A DNA stretch of 64,000 bases, from positions 23,027-87,026 of the forward strand of contig NZ_WJNH01000012.1 in the NCBI RefSeq assembly GCF_009649735.1. The letters are read 5' to 3'. The notes below the pieces were generated by a model. That model was not told where the DNA came from and did not search any database. It saw only the letters and a list, made by a program, of their open reading frames with translations. Position 1 is the first letter of the stretch. Each line of letters starts with the position of its first letter. This document shows, piece by piece, positions 61,849-64,000 of the stretch. The DNA comes from Salinibacillus xinjiangensis (GTDB lineage: Bacteria > Bacillota > Bacilli > Bacillales > Alkalibacillaceae). Made by a program: the position numbers and the translations under genes.

Positions 61849-63456
61849 ATGAGCACGGATGTACATGTGAATGAACAATTAAATCAAATGTTAAAAAGGG
61901 CAAGGCGAAATACACTTGGTGATCTACTGGCCCGAACTAAAGAACGTGATCCGGAAAAGTTTGCAATCGCTTACAAGGGTGTGCGTTTAAATTATGGAGA
62001 ACTAGATGATGTGGTAAACCAGACTGCTCATGCTTTTTTGAACAATGGGATGAAAAAAGGTGACATGATTACGGTCATGTCCAAAAACAGCTTAGACTTT
62101 GTCATTGCAAATTTTGCTTTGGCGCGTATTGGGGCTGTAATGATTCCAATCAACTACATGCTAACTGTAGAGGATGTGCAGTACATATTACAGCATGCTG
62201 GTGTAAGTGGATTTATTGCCGAAAAGGAATATGCGTCAGTGCTTGATGAATCTGTTGGTGAGTTGGATATCAAGCACCGTTATTTAATGGATGTGTCGGC
62301 AACAGAAAGAATAACAGAAGACCTTTCTGAATGGACGCCTTTATCAGTAGCTCGTCATGGACAATCTACTGAATTTGTGGAGGCAGCGCTAGAGGATGAT
62401 GATCTTGCCCATGTTTTATATACAAGTGGAACAGAATCACGTCCAAAAGGGGTCATGCTTTCCCATAAAAGTATTGTTAGTGAGTATGTAAGTTGTGTTG
62501 TAAATGGGGATATGAGTGAGCATGATGTATGTATTCACGCACTTCCTTTATATCATAGTGCACAACTACACTGTTTCTTAGGACCAAGTATTTACCTTGG
62601 CTCTAGCGGAATTATTTTAGATGCAGCCAAACCTGACATTGTATTAGAAACCATTGAGAAAGAGGGTGCAACTCAATTATTCTGCCCACCGACTGTTTGG
62701 ATTGCACTTTTGCGTCACCCTGATTTTGATAAGCGCGACCTATCGACATTAGAAAAATGCTACTATGGTGCAGCGATTATGCCCCGTGAAATTTTAAAGG
62801 AACTATCAGAACGTCTGCCAAACGCTAGATTCTGGAACTTTTATGGTCAAACAGAAGTCGCTCCTCTAGCAACAGCCTTACAACCAGAAGATCAATTACG
62901 CAAACTAGGCTCTGCTGGAAAGCCTTCATTAAATATGCAAACAAAAATTGTAGACGATAACGACCAAGAAGTACCACGTGGAGAAGTAGGGGAGATTGTT
63001 CATCGTACCCCTCACGCAATGAAGGGCTATCTTCATGATCCTGATAAGACAGCTGAAGCATTTCGCAATGGTTGGTTCCACAGTGGAGATTTAGCTATAA
63101 TGGATGAAGAAGGTTATATTACGATTGTAGACCGGAAAAAGGACATGATTAAAACAGGTGGAGTAAATGTCTCGAGTCGAGAGGTTGAAGAGGCTATTTA
63201 TCAAATGGATGGTGTTTCAGAAGTAGCGGTAATCAGTATTCCTGATCCGTATTGGATTGAGGCAGTAACAGCTATCATTGTTCCGAAAGAAGGGGCTAAT
63301 TTTACAAAAGAGGACGTCATTGAGTTTTGTAAAGACCATCTTTCCAAGTTTAAAATTCCGAAGCATGTTGAAATTACGAATGAGCTTCCGAAAAATCCGA
63401 GTGGAAAAGTCTTAAAAAGAACTCTTCGGGATGAGTATGAGAGTTTGGCGAAGTAG
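61849..63456 (+). CDS. Acyl-CoA synthetase, AMP-binding family
   Basis: A 535-residue adenylate-forming enzyme activating carboxylates, probably fatty acids, to CoA thioesters. The P-loop is YTSGTESRPKG (the usual TSGTTGxPKG with substitutions), A5 NFYGQTEVAP, A7 GWFHSGDLA and A10 PKNPSGKVLKR with the catalytic Lys. ATG at 61849 follows GGGGAGTGG; an earlier in-frame ATG is less likely. Substrate chain length not assignable. Monocistronic, ahead of the rrn operon. Confidence 0.87.
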   Translation: MSTDVHVNEQLNQMLKRARRNTLGDLLARTKERDPEKFAIAYKGVRLNYGELDDVVNQTAHAFLNNGMKKGDMITVMSKNSLDFVIANFALARIGAVMIPINYMLTVEDVQYILQHAGVSGFIAEKEYASVLDESVGELDIKHRYLMDVSATERITEDLSEWTPLSVARHGQSTEFVEAALEDDDLAHVLYTSGTESRPKGVMLSHKSIVSEYVSCVVNGDMSEHDVCIHALPLYHSAQLHCFLGPSIYLGSSGIILDAAKPDIVLETIEKEGATQLFCPPTVWIALLRHPDFDKRDLSTLEKCYYGAAIMPREILKELSERLPNARFWNFYGQTEVAPLATALQPEDQLRKLGSAGKPSLNMQTKIVDDNDQEVPRGEVGEIVHRTPHAMKGYLHDPDKTAEAFRNGWFHSGDLAIMDEEGYITIVDRKKDMIKTGGVNVSSREVEEAIYQMDGVSEVAVISIPDPYWIEAVTAIIVPKEGANFTKEDVIEFCKDHLSKFKIPKHVEITNELPKNPSGKVLKRTLRDEYESLAK

Positions 63457-63470
63457 GTTAGGATGATTTT

Positions 63471-63505
63471 GGGAGGCTACTTGCCTCCCAGCTTTGTATT
63501 TTTGT
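63471..63505 (+). terminator. Probable terminator after the acyl-CoA ligase gene
   Basis: GGGAGGC pairs with GCCTCCC across a five-base loop; the T run is interrupted. Confidence 0.5.
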
Positions 63506-63626
63506 TGAAAATTTAAATAAAATAATGGATAGAAAATAGAAGACTATGCCATATTATTATAGAAAGAAATAGATTGACTAGTCTCATTGAAGATTCCTTA
63601 GGAAAAAATTGGAGTGGTTAAAACTA

Positions 63627-63655
63627 TTGATAATGGATTTGGACCATGGTATATT
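63627..63655 (+). promoter_or_regulatory. Upstream rrn promoter (P1)
   Basis: TTGATA (63627-63632), exact 17-bp spacer, TATATT (63650-63655). Confidence 0.65.
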
Positions 63656-63802
63656 ATTTCTTGTCGCCAAAACGGCGGCCACAAAATATAAGATTTTCAT
63701 TACCATAATTTAACCATTGCATTACAAAGTCAACCATGTTAAATTATTTATTGTCGCTTTCAAAGACGACATGCCAACAACATTATAAAGTTTGAAAAGT
63801 TG

Positions 63803-63831
63803 TTGACACAAATTTGAGTATTTGTTATATT
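63803..63831 (+). promoter_or_regulatory. Downstream rrn promoter (P2)
   Basis: TTGACA (63803-63808), exact 17-bp spacer, TATATT (63826-63831). Located about 135 bp before the 16S gene, followed by the leader motif ACCTTGAAAACTGAACAAA. Confidence 0.85.
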
Positions 63832-63964
63832 AATTAGGTCGCTATTTTGAAGGGCGACAATATTCGAACCTTGAAAACTGAACAAACCAACCAGTACGTC
63901 AATTCGCTATTTTAATAGCAATTTGATTTAATTATGAGCTTTTTGGATTTTAAACATCCAATAC
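63832..63964 (+). ncRNA. rrn leader region
   Basis: Bacillus-type rRNA leader: contains CCTTGAAAACTGAACAAA, a block commonly repeated before 16S and 23S genes in Bacillaceae and part of the processing/antitermination region. Confidence 0.7.
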
Positions 63965-64000
63965 TATTTTGGAGAGTTTGATCTTGGCTCAGGACGAACG
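63965..64000 (+). rRNA. rrs: 16S rRNA, 5' end only
   Basis: GGAGAGTTTGATCTTGGCTC followed by AGGACGAACG is the start of 16S rRNA. The mature end is placed by analogy with the TTTATCGGAGAG start of B. subtilis. The rest lies beyond the window. The universal primer site has T (ATCTTGG) where C is usual. Confidence 0.95.

Overview
The window is chromosomal DNA from a low-GC Bacillota, almost certainly a Bacillaceae species. The evidence is strong AGGAGG-type ribosome binding sites with many TTG and GTG starts, many Bacillus subtilis-type gene families (YkuD, PnbA, BceRS-AB, YvbH, YneR, Xpt-PbuX, KtrB, NagZ-NamZ, DUF3231), sigma-A promoters, and a Bacillus-type rrn leader running into the first bases of a 16S gene at the right edge. 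The species cannot be named from sequence reading alone. No prophage, transposon or CRISPR array is visible; this is a housekeeping and accessory region made of short operons.

Layout. 1-9.9 kb: YkuD L,D-transpeptidase, a K+/Na+:H+ antiporter, a PnbA-type esterase, a three-gene membrane/stress operon, a yybP-ykoY (Mn2+) riboswitch in front of a tiny Fbp-like gene, a TrkH/KtrB potassium channel subunit with an uncharacterised terminator-containing leader, an RDD protein and a decayed YdeI-like gene. 9.9-15.2 kb: a complete BceRS-BceAB peptide-antibiotic sensing and detoxification module with a visible BceR-type operator. 15.2-24.6 kb: YkvA, a lipoprotein, a MetX-like hydrolase, a broken racemase, a phosphodiesterase, MarR with a CBO0543 protein, a VTT protein, an ECF sigma/anti-sigma pair, guaC and an EamA exporter. 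24.8-35.3 kb: aminotransferase, TehA-like transporter, small conserved genes, a second ECF sigma/anti-sigma pair, MgtE and an arsRBC operon. 35.3-48.9 kb: MFS, GNAT, RNase H-like protein, a c-di-GMP-I riboswitch controlling a secreted coiled-coil protein, a 2-hydroxyacid dehydrogenase, a probable selenocysteine thioredoxin, nagZ-namZ, HD hydrolase, thermonuclease and LmrB-like exporter. 49-64 kb: a sigma factor fused to a BtrH-like domain (frameshifted), VOC protein, DUF3231, small genes, metallo-beta-lactamase fold protein, RluA-type pseudouridine synthase, AgcS symporter, guanine riboswitch with xpt-pbuX, acyl-CoA ligase and a tandem-promoter rrn leader.

Two signals stand out as not explained by standard annotation. 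First, five intergenic regions (about 4.77, 31.2, 51.5, 57.2 and 59.4 kb) carry arrays of a seven-base word GCTRAAR repeated with a strict period of 21 bp while the 14 intervening bases are essentially unrelated. The phase is kept for up to 17 units. One array lies inside the transcribed leader of xpt, between the guanine riboswitch terminator and the gene. Second, a thioredoxin gene (40624-40932, minus strand) has an in-frame TGA exactly at the first catalytic cysteine, and a hairpin with a G-starting apical loop immediately downstream, the layout of a bacterial SECIS. This predicts a UPGC selenoprotein.

A third theme is single-base indels, mostly in short homopolymers. They break or fragment six recognisable reading frames (near 986, 9790, 18220, 20912, 50073 and 53050). 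Some of these genes are also truncated, so true decay is likely for those, but uncorrected assembly errors could explain part of the pattern.
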